Source of the DNA: Phocaeicola_A sp045545095
Lineage (GTDB): Bacteria; Bacteroidota; Bacteroidia; Bacteroidales; Bacteroidaceae
Direction of reading: 5' to 3'
Assembly: GCA_045545095.1 (NCBI GenBank)
Contig: JAZQAG010000029.1
Location: 62,001-126,000 of the forward strand
DNA length: 64,000 nucleotides
The notes beneath the pieces are model-generated. The model was not told where the DNA came from. It did not search any database and worked only from the letters and a program-made list of their open reading frames with translations. A program made the position numbers and the translations under genes. Positions 33,458 to 41,816 of the stretch are shown in pieces. Every line of letters starts with the position of its first letter. The stretch's first letter is position 1.

Positions 33458-35065
33458 CTACTGCAAGCGGTAAGTGATGGGCAACGACATCTTCATGCGC
33501 ACCGCCTGCCCGCGCTGACGGGCCGGTTTCCAGTTGGGCATGTTGCGAATCATGGCCACGGCCGAGGCTTTCAGTATCTCTTCCGCTTGGGCAATTTCGT
33601 CTTTATGGGGATTTTCTTTCCCCGATGCATAGGCGGTAACAATGACATCGCTCTTTTGATTAGGAGTGTCCAGCCTGGTAGCTTTCACGTCGGTAATTTC
33701 CCCATCTTTCTGCACAATGAACTCGACGTGCACCGTTCCCTGTACACCCCGTTCCTGAGCCATCGACGGATAGCGGACATTCCGGCTGATGTATTGCATC
33801 AGGGCTTCGCGCCCTCCAATGAACTCGGCAGGCTCTTCGGCTATGATGAACACTTCCTGGGCAGGGTCGTCATCCATCGGCTGCTTCGTCTCAATCTGTA
33901 TCACACCGTTGGCTCCCCGTTCGCCCCAGATGGCTTTGCCTGTCGCTCCTTTCAACACGGTGACGTGGGTAATATCTTCGGGGTTGATGCGGATGGCATC
34001 GGCCAAATCAGTATCTGTCACATCATCTGACCAGTTGAGCGCATCGGCATCCACCACTTTCCCGTTCACGACGATGAGGGGCTGCTCCCCATCTGCCACC
34101 GCCTTTTCCTTCATAAATATGATTTGTGGTGGTACAACATCAGGTTCCCCTTCTTGCCTTGGCTCAGCCGTGGCAACGATGGCTACTGCCGCGAGGGGGA
34201 GCAGATAAAGGGCTTTCAGTGCCGAGTGGCCCGAGGACTTAGGTTGGAACATGCGGGCCATGCGCTGCTTGGTCTTGCTCTCGTTGAAGGCATTCACCAC
34301 GGGCATCATGTTGGGATGCGTGGCGCGATGGATGAGCAGCAGGCAATACTCCCTGATGTCGAATCCGGCATCCAGCACCGAACGGTCGGCCTCATATTCA
34401 TGAATGTCCGACAGGTCTTCGCGCAACATCCATCCGAAGGGGACGAACCACAACAAGCGCACCACAACTTCGCAGAAAATCTTGTCGTAAGAGTGGCACA
34501 AGCGGATGTGTGCCCGTTCGTGGGTGACGATGCTGGCCTTGTCCACATCGGCCGGTGCCAGCAATATCCAGTGCAACCAGCTGCACGAACTTCCCAAATC
34601 GTGGTTTACCAACACGCAACCATTGTCCACCCCCTCCACCTCGATGGGACTGCCCTGGCGGATGGTGCGCACCGTGCGCACGATGGCCAGCAGATAGCGC
34701 AGGGCGAAAAACACTACACCTACTATATATAAGGTGAACAACCACTCCGTCCATCCCATAATCGGCATGGAGGCTTGAACCATATCGCCCTCTTCGACAA
34801 CAGCAGTGGTGTCAGCTGCCATGGGCACACCTCTGACCTCTGCAATCTCTATCCTTGCAGAAGAGTCTGCCATCCATCCGAACAGCGTCGGCAAAGAGGT
34901 CTCCACATGAACGAAAGGCAACGTCACCGATGCCACCAGAATCAGCACCAGTACCGCCCGATTGAGCGAATGGAACGACTCGCGCCGCAGACAAATGCCG
35001 TAGAGCGAATAGAGCAACGTCAATGCGACGGCTGCTTTAGCAATGTAAATAAGGAATGCTGTCAT
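33458..35065 (-). CDS. M56 (BlaR1-like) peptidase with plug-like segment and TonB C-terminal domain
   Basis: The 535-residue protein has about four membrane helices in the first 300 residues. Its zinc-peptidase motif THERAHIR (HEXXH, about residues 179-186) is followed by a second ligand region, HEYEADRSVLDAG. After the last helix (about 282-300) the extracytoplasmic part contains PLIVVNGKVVDADAL and INPEDITHVTVLKGATG with GERGANGVIQIETK, strongly like the plug of SusC-type receptors. A TonB C-terminal domain follows (about 410-500; REALMQYISRNVRYP, GVQGTVHVEFIVQ). It should sense an envelope signal and inactivate the adjacent BlaI-type repressor. Confidence 0.88.
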   Translation of the reverse strand: MTAFLIYIAKAAVALTLLYSLYGICLRRESFHSLNRAVLVLILVASVTLPFVHVETSLPTLFGWMADSSARIEIAEVRGVPMAADTTAVVEEGDMVQASMPIMGWTEWLFTLYIVGVVFFALRYLLAIVRTVRTIRQGSPIEVEGVDNGCVLVNHDLGSSCSWLHWILLAPADVDKASIVTHERAHIRLCHSYDKIFCEVVVRLLWFVPFGWMLREDLSDIHEYEADRSVLDAGFDIREYCLLLIHRATHPNMMPVVNAFNESKTKQRMARMFQPKSSGHSALKALYLLPLAAVAIVATAEPRQEGEPDVVPPQIIFMKEKAVADGEQPLIVVNGKVVDADALNWSDDVTDTDLADAIRINPEDITHVTVLKGATGKAIWGERGANGVIQIETKQPMDDDPAQEVFIIAEEPAEFIGGREALMQYISRNVRYPSMAQERGVQGTVHVEFIVQKDGEITDVKATRLDTPNQKSDVIVTAYASGKENPHKDEIAQAEEILKASAVAMIRNMPNWKPARQRGQAVRMKMSLPITYRLQ

Positions 35066-35078
35066 ATCAACCAGTTTT

Positions 35079-35155
35079 TAGTGACAAGCTACGAGCTACG
35101 AGTGGTGGATTCGTACTACATCACTTGTAGCTTGTAGCTCATCACTTGTCACTAT
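35079..35155. repeat. Dispersed AGCTACGAG-type inverted repeat
   Basis: Between the repressor and M56 genes, GTGACAAGCTACGAGCTACG faces CTTGTAGCTCATCACTTGTCAC, an imperfect inverted repeat. Related sequences lie between exbB and exbD, between exbD and tonB, and before ispD in this window. Confidence 0.65.
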
Positions 35156-35586
35156 TTCTTTTTCATCAAATCAGTGAGGAACTGCATCAACTCCGCTTCT
35201 GTGAGGCGCTCTTCGCTGACAAACTGAGAGACGACACTCAGGCACGAACCGTCGAAATAGCGGTCAACGAACGAGCCCAACTTACCGCGTCCATACTCCT
35301 GTTTATCCACAATGGGTTGGTAGATATAGCCCCTTCCCTGTTGGCGATGAGTCAGATACCCCTTGCGCTCCAGTGCCTGAAAGGCATTCTGTATGCCGTT
35401 AATCAGCGGGCGCGGTTCGGGGTAAAGTTGATATACATCCTTGGGAGTACATTCGCCCAATTGGCTGCCGCCTTCTTCCTTCTTGCAGGACATAGTGCAA
35501 GTGGGATTGTCTTCTGCTCCTGCTTCGTTCGTCAGTTGCCAGATGTACTCCATCACTTCTTCTTCTTTAGCTGTCAGTTTTACCAT
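35152..35586 (-). CDS. BlaI/MecI-type repressor with cysteine-containing insertion
   Basis: The 144-residue protein has the BlaI winged-helix fold: MVKLTAKEEEVMEYIWQL at the start and ALERKGYLTHRQQGRGYIYQPIV at the wing, then a dimerisation region. Ordinary BlaI proteins have a short turn after the first helix. This one has about 20 extra residues (about 22-48) with Cys30, Cys34 and Cys46 (TCTMSC and GEC). Three cysteines in a DNA-binding domain suggest metal or redox sensing. It is the first gene of the cluster, 86 bp before the M56 gene, and probably represses the whole unit. Confidence 0.85.
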   Translation of the reverse strand: MVKLTAKEEEVMEYIWQLTNEAGAEDNPTCTMSCKKEEGGSQLGECTPKDVYQLYPEPRPLINGIQNAFQALERKGYLTHRQQGRGYIYQPIVDKQEYGRGKLGSFVDRYFDGSCLSVVSQFVSEERLTEAELMQFLTDLMKKK

Positions 35587-35607
35587 ATTATTTTACCTGA
35601 TGAACAC

Positions 35608-35635
35608 AATTGCATGTTAATTGCAGGCAAAATAA
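35608..35635 (-). promoter_or_regulatory. Candidate promoter/operator of the BlaI-M56 cluster
   Basis: AATTGCA is directly repeated at 35608-35614 and 35619-35625, one helical turn (11 bp) apart. Next to it the minus strand reads TTATTTTG (35628-35635), one mismatch from the -7 consensus. The repeats would overlap the transcription start 20-40 bp before the repressor gene, a sensible place for autorepression. Confidence 0.35.
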
Positions 35636-35787
35636 GTGGGAATATTTGATAAATACAAGAAAGAAGAGTAGGTTTTAAGAATTGTTTAATGTTGAATCTC
35701 GTTTATAGCTTCTTTAATCCTGATTCTAATACAAAACGAAAATATATTTCTTCTCAGAAAGTTTTAAGCATAAGTGATATTGTTTAG

Positions 35788-35841
35788 AAAAATAGAATCA
35801 TGGACATTGGCTGATAAGAAGATGTCCATGATCCTATTTTT
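35788..35841 (-). terminator. Terminator of the flippase gene
   Basis: AAAAATAGAATCATGGACAT (35788-35807) pairs with the segment 35822-35841 over 20 bp with one mismatch. The stem ends in a T run on the minus strand right after the flippase stop codon. Confidence 0.85.
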
Positions 35842-35842
35842 A

Positions 35843-37342
35843 TTATTTTCGGAAATATTTCCCGACTATGGGAAGTTGGCTTAATGGGAAGTCATGTTTT
35901 ACAGTGTATACTATAAATATTCCCATTAATAGGGTGTTGATTATTAACCGAATAGATATATCCCAATCCTCTGGAGTAAGGGATGATATAAAATATAAAA
36001 TCACTGTCAGTAAAGTATAACAGCCAATCTTTTTTAAGTCATAATGGATGGGGTATTTCTGTTGTCCGATGAAATAGGAGAGTAACATGCAAATGCCGTA
36101 TCCTGCTACACCAGCCCAAGCACAAGCCATATATCCGTATTGGGGTACAAAAAAGACATTAAGTAGGACAATGGTTACACATCCGGTCAAAGAAAACCAT
36201 GCACCATAGTATGTTTGGTCAGTCAGTTTGTACCAAAAAGAGAGGTTAAAATAGATGCCCATGAATATTTCTGCCACCATGACAATAGGAACTACGCGAA
36301 GACCTTCCCAATAGTCGGGGGCAATGATGTATCGGATAAGATCGATATAAAGCATCACCGCTAAAAAAGCCATGAGTGAGAATATGATGAAATATTTCAT
36401 GGCTTGTGCATAAGTGTCGCGATTGTCACGTTCTGTCGATTTGCTGAATACGAAAGGTTCATAGGCATATCTGAAAGCCTGGGTGAGCATTGCCATAATC
36501 ATGGCAATTTTGCTGGCTGCCCCATAAATCCCCAGTTGGACGTGAGAGGCTTGTTCTGAACCTTCATACACGAGGGGGAAGATAATCTTATCTGCTGTTT
36601 GATTCAATATGCCTGCCAATCCTAAGATAAGGATAGGAAAGGAGTAGGAGAGTATCTTCCGCCATAGACGGTAGTCAAAAATATACTTGAATCCCGTTAA
36701 TTCAGGCCAGAAGAATACTGTGATGGAGGCAGTGCAAACTAAATTGATTCCGAAGGCATATCCAACACCGACATTAGGGTTGTAGAATGAGGATATATCT
36801 TCGGGATAACTTTCGTACAAGAGCGGCAAAGCTACAAAGTATAACAGGTTCAGTCCGATGTTCATACAGATGAACAGTAGCTTGAGGCCTGCAAATTTTA
36901 ATGCTTTTCTCTGATATCTGAGCCATGCAAAAGGGATACTTTGGAATGCGTCGAGCGCTACTACTGCGGCCATCATACCGATATATTCTGGGTGGTCGGC
37001 ATAGCCTAAAACACTGGCTACCTCATTCAAGTTCCCATAAACAAGGATAAAAAATAACAGTGAGGTGGTGAATACCGATATAAGGATGGTACTATATACT
37101 CGAGTAGGCTGTTGGTCTTGTTTGTTGGCAAAGCGGAAGAAACCAGTCTCCATCCCATAGGTCAGTAATACCAGCATGAAAGCTGTCAGTGCATACACAT
37201 TGGTGATGATTCCATATCCGCCTGCTGCTGCGCTCAGTTTAGCGGTGTATAGAGGAACCAGCAAGTAGTTCAGGAATTTACCCACGATACTACTCATTCC
37301 ATAAATTGCCGTTTCTTTGGCCAAAGATTTTAGATTTGCCAT
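35843..37342 (-). CDS. Polysaccharide/oligosaccharide flippase (Wzx/MATE-like)
   Basis: A 499-residue integral membrane protein with 12-14 helices and the MVF-superfamily pattern, including an N-terminal GKFLNYLLVPLYTAKLS segment and LNQTADKIIFPLVY. It probably moves lipid-linked glycan units across the inner membrane. It lies 30 bp after ruvB on the same strand, an arrangement I believe is common in Bacteroides, and not in a polysaccharide locus. Its substrate cannot be told from context. Confidence 0.88.
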   Translation of the reverse strand: MANLKSLAKETAIYGMSSIVGKFLNYLLVPLYTAKLSAAAGGYGIITNVYALTAFMLVLLTYGMETGFFRFANKQDQQPTRVYSTILISVFTTSLLFFILVYGNLNEVASVLGYADHPEYIGMMAAVVALDAFQSIPFAWLRYQRKALKFAGLKLLFICMNIGLNLLYFVALPLLYESYPEDISSFYNPNVGVGYAFGINLVCTASITVFFWPELTGFKYIFDYRLWRKILSYSFPILILGLAGILNQTADKIIFPLVYEGSEQASHVQLGIYGAASKIAMIMAMLTQAFRYAYEPFVFSKSTERDNRDTYAQAMKYFIIFSLMAFLAVMLYIDLIRYIIAPDYWEGLRVVPIVMVAEIFMGIYFNLSFWYKLTDQTYYGAWFSLTGCVTIVLLNVFFVPQYGYMACAWAGVAGYGICMLLSYFIGQQKYPIHYDLKKIGCYTLLTVILYFISSLTPEDWDISIRLIINTLLMGIFIVYTVKHDFPLSQLPIVGKYFRK

Positions 37343-37372
37343 TGCTTTAATCTTTTGTGTAGTTATGGAGAA

Positions 37373-38404
37373 TCAAAATAGACTTTCCATTCCATTGTCG
37401 TTGCGTAAGGGACTTTTCCCTAAATGCTTGTAGGCTAATTCAGTAACTTCACGTCCACGAGGAGTTCGTTTGATAAATCCTTCCTTGATGAGGAATGGCT
37501 CATAAACTTCTTCAACCGTGCCGGTATCTTCACCAATGGCTGTCGCTATAGTGTTTACTCCGACAGGTCCGCCTTTGAACTTATCAATAATTGTGTTCAG
37601 AATCTTATTGTCAATTTCATCCAATCCATGGCGGTCAATGTTTAGAGCTTCCAAAGAATACCGGGCTATTTCTGTGTCTATGCATCCGTTACCTTTCACC
37701 TGGGCAAAATCTCGTACCCGGCGGAGCAGTGCATTGGCAATTCGTGGAGTACCACGACTACGGCCTGCTATTTCTGAAGCGGCCTTAGGGTCGCATGGGA
37801 CATTCAGAATTTTCGCTGAACGAAGGATGATACGGGTCAACACTTCTGTATCGTAATATTCCAGATGAAGGTTTATACCAAAACGGGCACGCAAAGGAGC
37901 AGTGAGCAGGCCGCTACGTGTCGTAGCTCCTACCAGTGTGAAGGGATTTAAACCTATCTGTACACTACGGGCAGATGGGCCTTTGTCTATCATGATGTCT
38001 ATGCGGTAATCCTCCATGGCAGAATAGAGATATTCCTCTACGATAGGACTGAGGCGATGAATCTCATCGATGAATAGCACATCGTTTGGTTCCAATGATG
38101 TCAGCAATCCTGCTAAATCTCCAGGTTTGTCCAATACAGGGCCGGATGTAATTTTAAATCCTACCCCCAATTCTGCTGCGATGATTTGGCTCAGTGTGGT
38201 TTTACCTAATCCTGGAGGGCCGTGGAGCAGGGTATGGTCTAATGGCTCCCCACGAAGGCGGGCTGCTTGAACAAATATGCTGAGGTTCTCTACCACTTTG
38301 TTCTGCCCGCTAAAATCGTTGAAACTCAGTGGTCGGAGAATGTTTTCAAAATCCCGCTCGCGATTGGACAGTTGTTCTTCACGTATATCAAAATTGTCAT
38401 CCAT
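37373..38404 (-). CDS. ruvB: Holliday junction branch migration helicase RuvB
   Basis: RuvB is the hexameric AAA+ motor that, with RuvA, drives branch migration of Holliday junctions. The 343-residue protein has Walker A GPPGLGKT, Walker B LFIDEIHRL, sensor 1 GATTRSG, the arginine-finger region LRARFG and a C-terminal winged helix (EPFLIKEGFIKRTPRGREVT). I use the ATG at 38404 (MDDNFDIR) rather than the GTG at 38413. It is the first gene of a two-gene unit with the flippase. RuvA and RuvC genes are not here. Confidence 0.97.
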   Translation of the reverse strand: MDDNFDIREEQLSNRERDFENILRPLSFNDFSGQNKVVENLSIFVQAARLRGEPLDHTLLHGPPGLGKTTLSQIIAAELGVGFKITSGPVLDKPGDLAGLLTSLEPNDVLFIDEIHRLSPIVEEYLYSAMEDYRIDIMIDKGPSARSVQIGLNPFTLVGATTRSGLLTAPLRARFGINLHLEYYDTEVLTRIILRSAKILNVPCDPKAASEIAGRSRGTPRIANALLRRVRDFAQVKGNGCIDTEIARYSLEALNIDRHGLDEIDNKILNTIIDKFKGGPVGVNTIATAIGEDTGTVEEVYEPFLIKEGFIKRTPRGREVTELAYKHLGKSPLRNDNGMESLF

Positions 38405-38673
38405 CTTTATCACATTTTAAAAGATGCTCCAAAGTTAGGAAAAGTTCTGCATGTACACCTCCTTTTTTCTGAAAAAACGCTGGATGAACTTAAAATGTAG
38501 TACATTCCTATCTAAAATAGATATGTATGATTTCTATGAAAAAGAGTCTATTTTATCTGTTTTTAAACAAGTTTTTCATCCTTTTGGACTACAAAAGGTC
38601 AAAAAAATGCATAAAAAGCATTCTTTTTCTTCTATTTTTCGGCAATAATTGTTCTCATATGAAAAAGATACAT

Positions 38674-38681
38674 TAAATTTG
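38674..38681 (+). promoter_or_regulatory. -7 promoter element for glsA-glsB
   Basis: TAAATTTG matches TAnnTTTG exactly, 22 bp before the ATG at 38704. A TTG lies 22 bp upstream as a weak -33 candidate. Confidence 0.5.
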
Positions 38682-38703
38682 CCCAGAATATTATACTGAT
38701 GTA

Positions 38704-39534
38704 ATGGCTGAAGATTCATTTTTTCTTGTGGACGTTGATAAAATCCTTGCTTCCAAAGCAGGGAAGAAAGCTAAATATGTGCCTGGATTTTTGGTGTCGT
38801 ATTTGAAAAAAATTGTGCATCAGGAAGAAATCAATGAATATTTGATTAGTGTAAAAGAGAAAAGAGGGGTTCCATTCCTTGAGGCGACTTTAGAGTATCT
38901 GGATACAAAAATAGAAGTAGAGGGTTTGGAAAACCTGCCTGATGATGGGCGGCTTTGCACATTTGTCAGCAATCATCCATTGGGCGGCCAGGATGGTATT
39001 TCGCTTGGTTGCATATTGGGTAAGCATTATGATGGCCGTATCAAGTATTTGGTAAACGATTTGCTGATGAACCTTTATGGGTTGGCTCCGCTTTGTGTCC
39101 CTATTAATAAAACGGGTTCTCAGGCGCGGGATTTCCCACAAATGGTGGAAGCGGCTTTCCGGTCAGATGATCATATTATAATGTTTCCTGCGGGTCTTTG
39201 TTCCCGTCGGCAACCTGATGGCTCTATTTGTGATCTTGAGTGGAAAAAGACTTTTGTGGTAAAAAGTGTCCAGACTCAGCGTGATATAGTGCCTATTTAT
39301 TTTGAAGGTCGTAATTCTGATTTTTTCTATTCCTTGGCCAATTGGTGCAAGAGGTTGGGGGTAAAGATTAATATCGCGATGCTTTATTTGGCCGATGAAA
39401 TGTATAAAAACAGACATAAAACTTTTCGGGTTGTTATTGGCAAACCGATACCTTGGCAGACATTTGACAAATCAAAATCCCCTTCTCAATGGGCCGAGTA
39501 TGTTAAGGGGCAGGTTTATGCCTTGTCAAAATAG
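38704..39534 (+). CDS. glsA: PlsC-like O-acyltransferase, GlsA candidate
   Basis: The 276-residue protein is a glycerol-3-phosphate-acyltransferase-type enzyme. Block I reads SNHPLGGQDG, with five rather than four residues between the catalytic His and Asp. The third block is FPAGLCSRR. It sits 81 bp before a GNAT-type N-acyltransferase. In B. thetaiotaomicron the equivalent pair GlsA/GlsB makes glycine lipids: GlsB N-acylates glycine and GlsA adds the second acyl chain to the hydroxyl of the first. Assignment is from family and pairing. Confidence 0.8.
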   Translation: MAEDSFFLVDVDKILASKAGKKAKYVPGFLVSYLKKIVHQEEINEYLISVKEKRGVPFLEATLEYLDTKIEVEGLENLPDDGRLCTFVSNHPLGGQDGISLGCILGKHYDGRIKYLVNDLLMNLYGLAPLCVPINKTGSQARDFPQMVEAAFRSDDHIIMFPAGLCSRRQPDGSICDLEWKKTFVVKSVQTQRDIVPIYFEGRNSDFFYSLANWCKRLGVKINIAMLYLADEMYKNRHKTFRVVIGKPIPWQTFDKSKSPSQWAEYVKGQVYALSK

Positions 39535-39615
39535 TAGTGCTTAAAAGAATAAACCAAACAGAGACATAGAGTAATTCTAAGAATAAATACACAACAAAGA
39601 AAAAGAGATTCTGTA

Positions 39616-40602
39616 ATGGAAGAAATTATTGCTCCGATAAGTAAAGAGATACTCAAGTCGGAACTGACTGAAGATAAACGTTTAAGACGAACTAATAAAA
39701 GTAATAACGAAATCTACATCATAACGGCTCACAATGCGCCTAATGTGATGAAAGAAATTGGCCGCCTGCGTGAGATTGCTTTCCGGGCTGCGGGAGGAGG
39801 TACGGGCATGTCTATGGATATTGATGAATATGATACCATGGATAATCCTTATCGTCAATTGATTGTTTGGAATCCGGAGTCAGAAGAGATTATTGGAGGA
39901 TATCGTTATTTGTTGGGTACAGACGTACGTCGTGATGAGCATGGTCATCCGATATTGGCTACAGCCCATATGTTCAATTTCTCTCAGGAATTTTTGGAGG
40001 AATATCTTCCTATCACCATAGAATTGGGTCGTTCATTTGTTTCGCTTGATTATCAGTCCTCCCGTGCTGATGCCAAAAGTCTTTTTGCACTTGACAATTT
40101 GTGGGATGGCTTAGGCGCTTTGACGGTGCTTATGCCTTCGGTTAAATACTTCTTTGGAAAGATGACTATGTATCCGTCCTATAATCGGACAGCCCGGGAT
40201 ATGATACTTTATTTCCTGAACAAACATTTTGGTGACAAGGACGGATTGGTTGTGCCCGATCAACCATTACAATTGGACACTGATGCGAAGATATTGAACG
40301 AACTCTTCTGCGAAGACTCTTTTAAGGAAGATTACCGTATTCTTAATCGTGAAGTCCGCCAATTGGGATGCAATATTCCTCCTTTGGTAAATGCTTATAT
40401 GAGTTTGTCTCCTACAATGCGGGTGTTTGGCACGGCTATCAATTATGAGTTTGGCGATGTGGAAGAGACAGGCATTATGATAGCCTTTAATGAAATCCTT
40501 GAAGAAAAACGTATCCGTCATATTGATTCGTTTGTCAAAGATCATCCTGAAGCGTTGAGGTTCAATAGTGCTGCAGGGTTTTGTATAGAAGATAATCTGT
40601 AA
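39616..40602 (+). CDS. glsB: N-acyltransferase, GlsB candidate (glycine lipid synthesis)
   Basis: The 328-residue protein has the GNAT-like fold of OlsB/hemolysin-type acyltransferases: IGRLREIAFRAAGGGTGMSMDIDEYD, QLIVWNPESEEIIGGYRY and TIELGRSFVSLDYQ. It probably transfers a 3-hydroxy fatty acid from acyl-ACP to the amino group of glycine, giving the lyso-lipid that GlsA acylates. It is soluble or peripheral, with no membrane helix. A small lipoprotein gene begins 2 bp after its stop, so it is co-transcribed. Confidence 0.8.
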   Translation: MEEIIAPISKEILKSELTEDKRLRRTNKSNNEIYIITAHNAPNVMKEIGRLREIAFRAAGGGTGMSMDIDEYDTMDNPYRQLIVWNPESEEIIGGYRYLLGTDVRRDEHGHPILATAHMFNFSQEFLEEYLPITIELGRSFVSLDYQSSRADAKSLFALDNLWDGLGALTVLMPSVKYFFGKMTMYPSYNRTARDMILYFLNKHFGDKDGLVVPDQPLQLDTDAKILNELFCEDSFKEDYRILNREVRQLGCNIPPLVNAYMSLSPTMRVFGTAINYEFGDVEETGIMIAFNEILEEKRIRHIDSFVKDHPEALRFNSAAGFCIEDNL

Positions 40603-40604
40603 TT

Positions 40605-41402
40605 ATGAATGTTATGGGTAAGGTCCTAAAATTTTGTATATGGCTTTCTCTCCTTGTAAGCATAGTAGCTTGCTCGGATGATGAGAATGCAAAAGCTGTA
40701 TCTCGCGAAGTGGTAAAGATAGATATTTATCAGGCTGAAAGTGATGCTTTCACTCTGAAAGCGCGTTATCAGTTGGCGTATGATGGCAAGGGACGGGTAA
40801 GTAGTGTTCGTTTGGAAAATCCTGTCCAGGAAGTCAGCTATACGTATGGCTCGAGTAATATAGCATACAGATGGGATGGCAATAATGCCTTTGAAGGGAC
40901 TTTCATTCACCGTTTTGAGGCGGAGTTGCGCAACGGTCATGTATTTGTCGGTTCATTGAATAGTAATGTTGGAACAGAATCATCTATCTATAATTATAGT
41001 TACCATTATAACAATTCGGGCTATCTTCTTGATGCCACGTTTGGTGGTTCGCAAATGTTCAGCTATCTGTGGACAAAAAAGTCTTTGACTATTAAAGGGT
41101 ACCCTTCAGGATACAATGGGGAATATACTTTTTCTCATACGGCCAATGATTATAGTATAGACCTTAATACGCTGCCTTTGTTGGTGGATGCGCGTACAGA
41201 TATAATGTTGGCCATGAATGCTTATGGGCAGTTGGCCGGTGTGTTGGGAAAACGTTATCCTTATTTTATGGAGGATATAGATTTCACCTATAATTATATG
41301 TTTGATTCTGATAGCCGTTTGGTGCAAATTGTGCAAAGTCCTGCCAGTATGGCTCCGGAAAAACAAGTGACCTATTGGTTTCAATTGACCTACGAGGATT
41401 GA
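40605..41402 (+). CDS. Lipoprotein of unknown function (DUF4595-like)
   Basis: A 265-residue protein with lipoprotein signal (VSIVACSDDE, cysteine near residue 22). The mature part is a series of beta strands with YDGKGRVSSVRL, YNNSGYLLDATF and FDSDSRLVQIV, resembling RHS/YD-like beta-sheet repeats of DUF4595-type Bacteroidetes lipoproteins. It starts immediately after glsB and is probably co-expressed, but nothing in its sequence suggests lipid chemistry. Surface or periplasmic location is likely. Confidence 0.75.
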   Translation: MNVMGKVLKFCIWLSLLVSIVACSDDENAKAVSREVVKIDIYQAESDAFTLKARYQLAYDGKGRVSSVRLENPVQEVSYTYGSSNIAYRWDGNNAFEGTFIHRFEAELRNGHVFVGSLNSNVGTESSIYNYSYHYNNSGYLLDATFGGSQMFSYLWTKKSLTIKGYPSGYNGEYTFSHTANDYSIDLNTLPLLVDARTDIMLAMNAYGQLAGVLGKRYPYFMEDIDFTYNYMFDSDSRLVQIVQSPASMAPEKQVTYWFQLTYED

Positions 41403-41499
41403 GGGGCGGATTCTTCTGTAGGATTAATCGCGGTTAGTAGGAATAATTATTACCTATGTGGTGCTAAATCAAAAAATATGTGAAAAACTTATTGAAAAG

Positions 41500-41531
41500 T
41501 TTGCTCACTTCGTAGAAAAGCTATACCTTTG
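41500..41531 (+). promoter_or_regulatory. Complete Bacteroides promoter for the tRNA-Val pair
   Basis: TTTG at 41500-41503 and TACCTTTG at 41524-41531 match the -33 and -7 consensus elements with an ideal 20-bp spacer. Transcription would begin about 20 bp before the first tRNA. It is the best-formed promoter I found in the window. Confidence 0.8.
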
Positions 41532-41559
41532 CATCGCTTTTGAGAAATGAAAGAGTTTC

Positions 41560-41634
41560 GGGCGTTTAGCTCAGCTGGTTCAGAGCATCTGCCTTACAAG
41601 CAGAGGGTCGGCGGTTCGAATCCGTCAACGCCCA
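41560..41634 (+). tRNA. tRNA-Val(TAC), copy 1
   Basis: A complete 75-nt tRNA: acceptor GGGCGTT/AACGCCC, D arm, anticodon loop CTTACAA (anticodon TAC, reading GTA and by wobble other Val codons), and T arm GGCGGTTCGAATCCGTC. CCA is not encoded. It is followed 40 bp later by an identical copy. Confidence 0.97.
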
Positions 41635-41674
41635 CAATTAAATACCAGCTCTTTCATCAAAAAGCAATCCTTTC

Positions 41675-41749
41675 GGGCGTTTAGCTCAGCTGGTTCAGAG
41701 CATCTGCCTTACAAGCAGAGGGTCGGCGGTTCGAATCCGTCAACGCCCA
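41675..41749 (+). tRNA. tRNA-Val(TAC), copy 2
   Basis: Identical in all 75 nt to the copy at 41560-41634, including the preceding TTTC. The two are a tandem duplication transcribed from the promoter at 41500-41531. hisS starts 67 bp downstream. Confidence 0.97.
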
Positions 41750-41816
41750 CACGAGCAAGCACTGCATGAAGAATGTGGTGCTTTTTTTGTTTGATAATTA
41801 TAATATAAAATAAACA

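Noticed and set aside
33458..35586. Beta-lactam resistance locus
   Set aside because: BlaI- and BlaR1-like proteins are present, but no beta-lactamase or PBP gene is nearby and the M56 protein lacks a penicillin-binding sensor domain.
41560..41749. Tandem identical units as a CRISPR-like repeat
   Set aside because: The two 75-nt units are complete tRNA-Val genes; there are only two and no cas genes.
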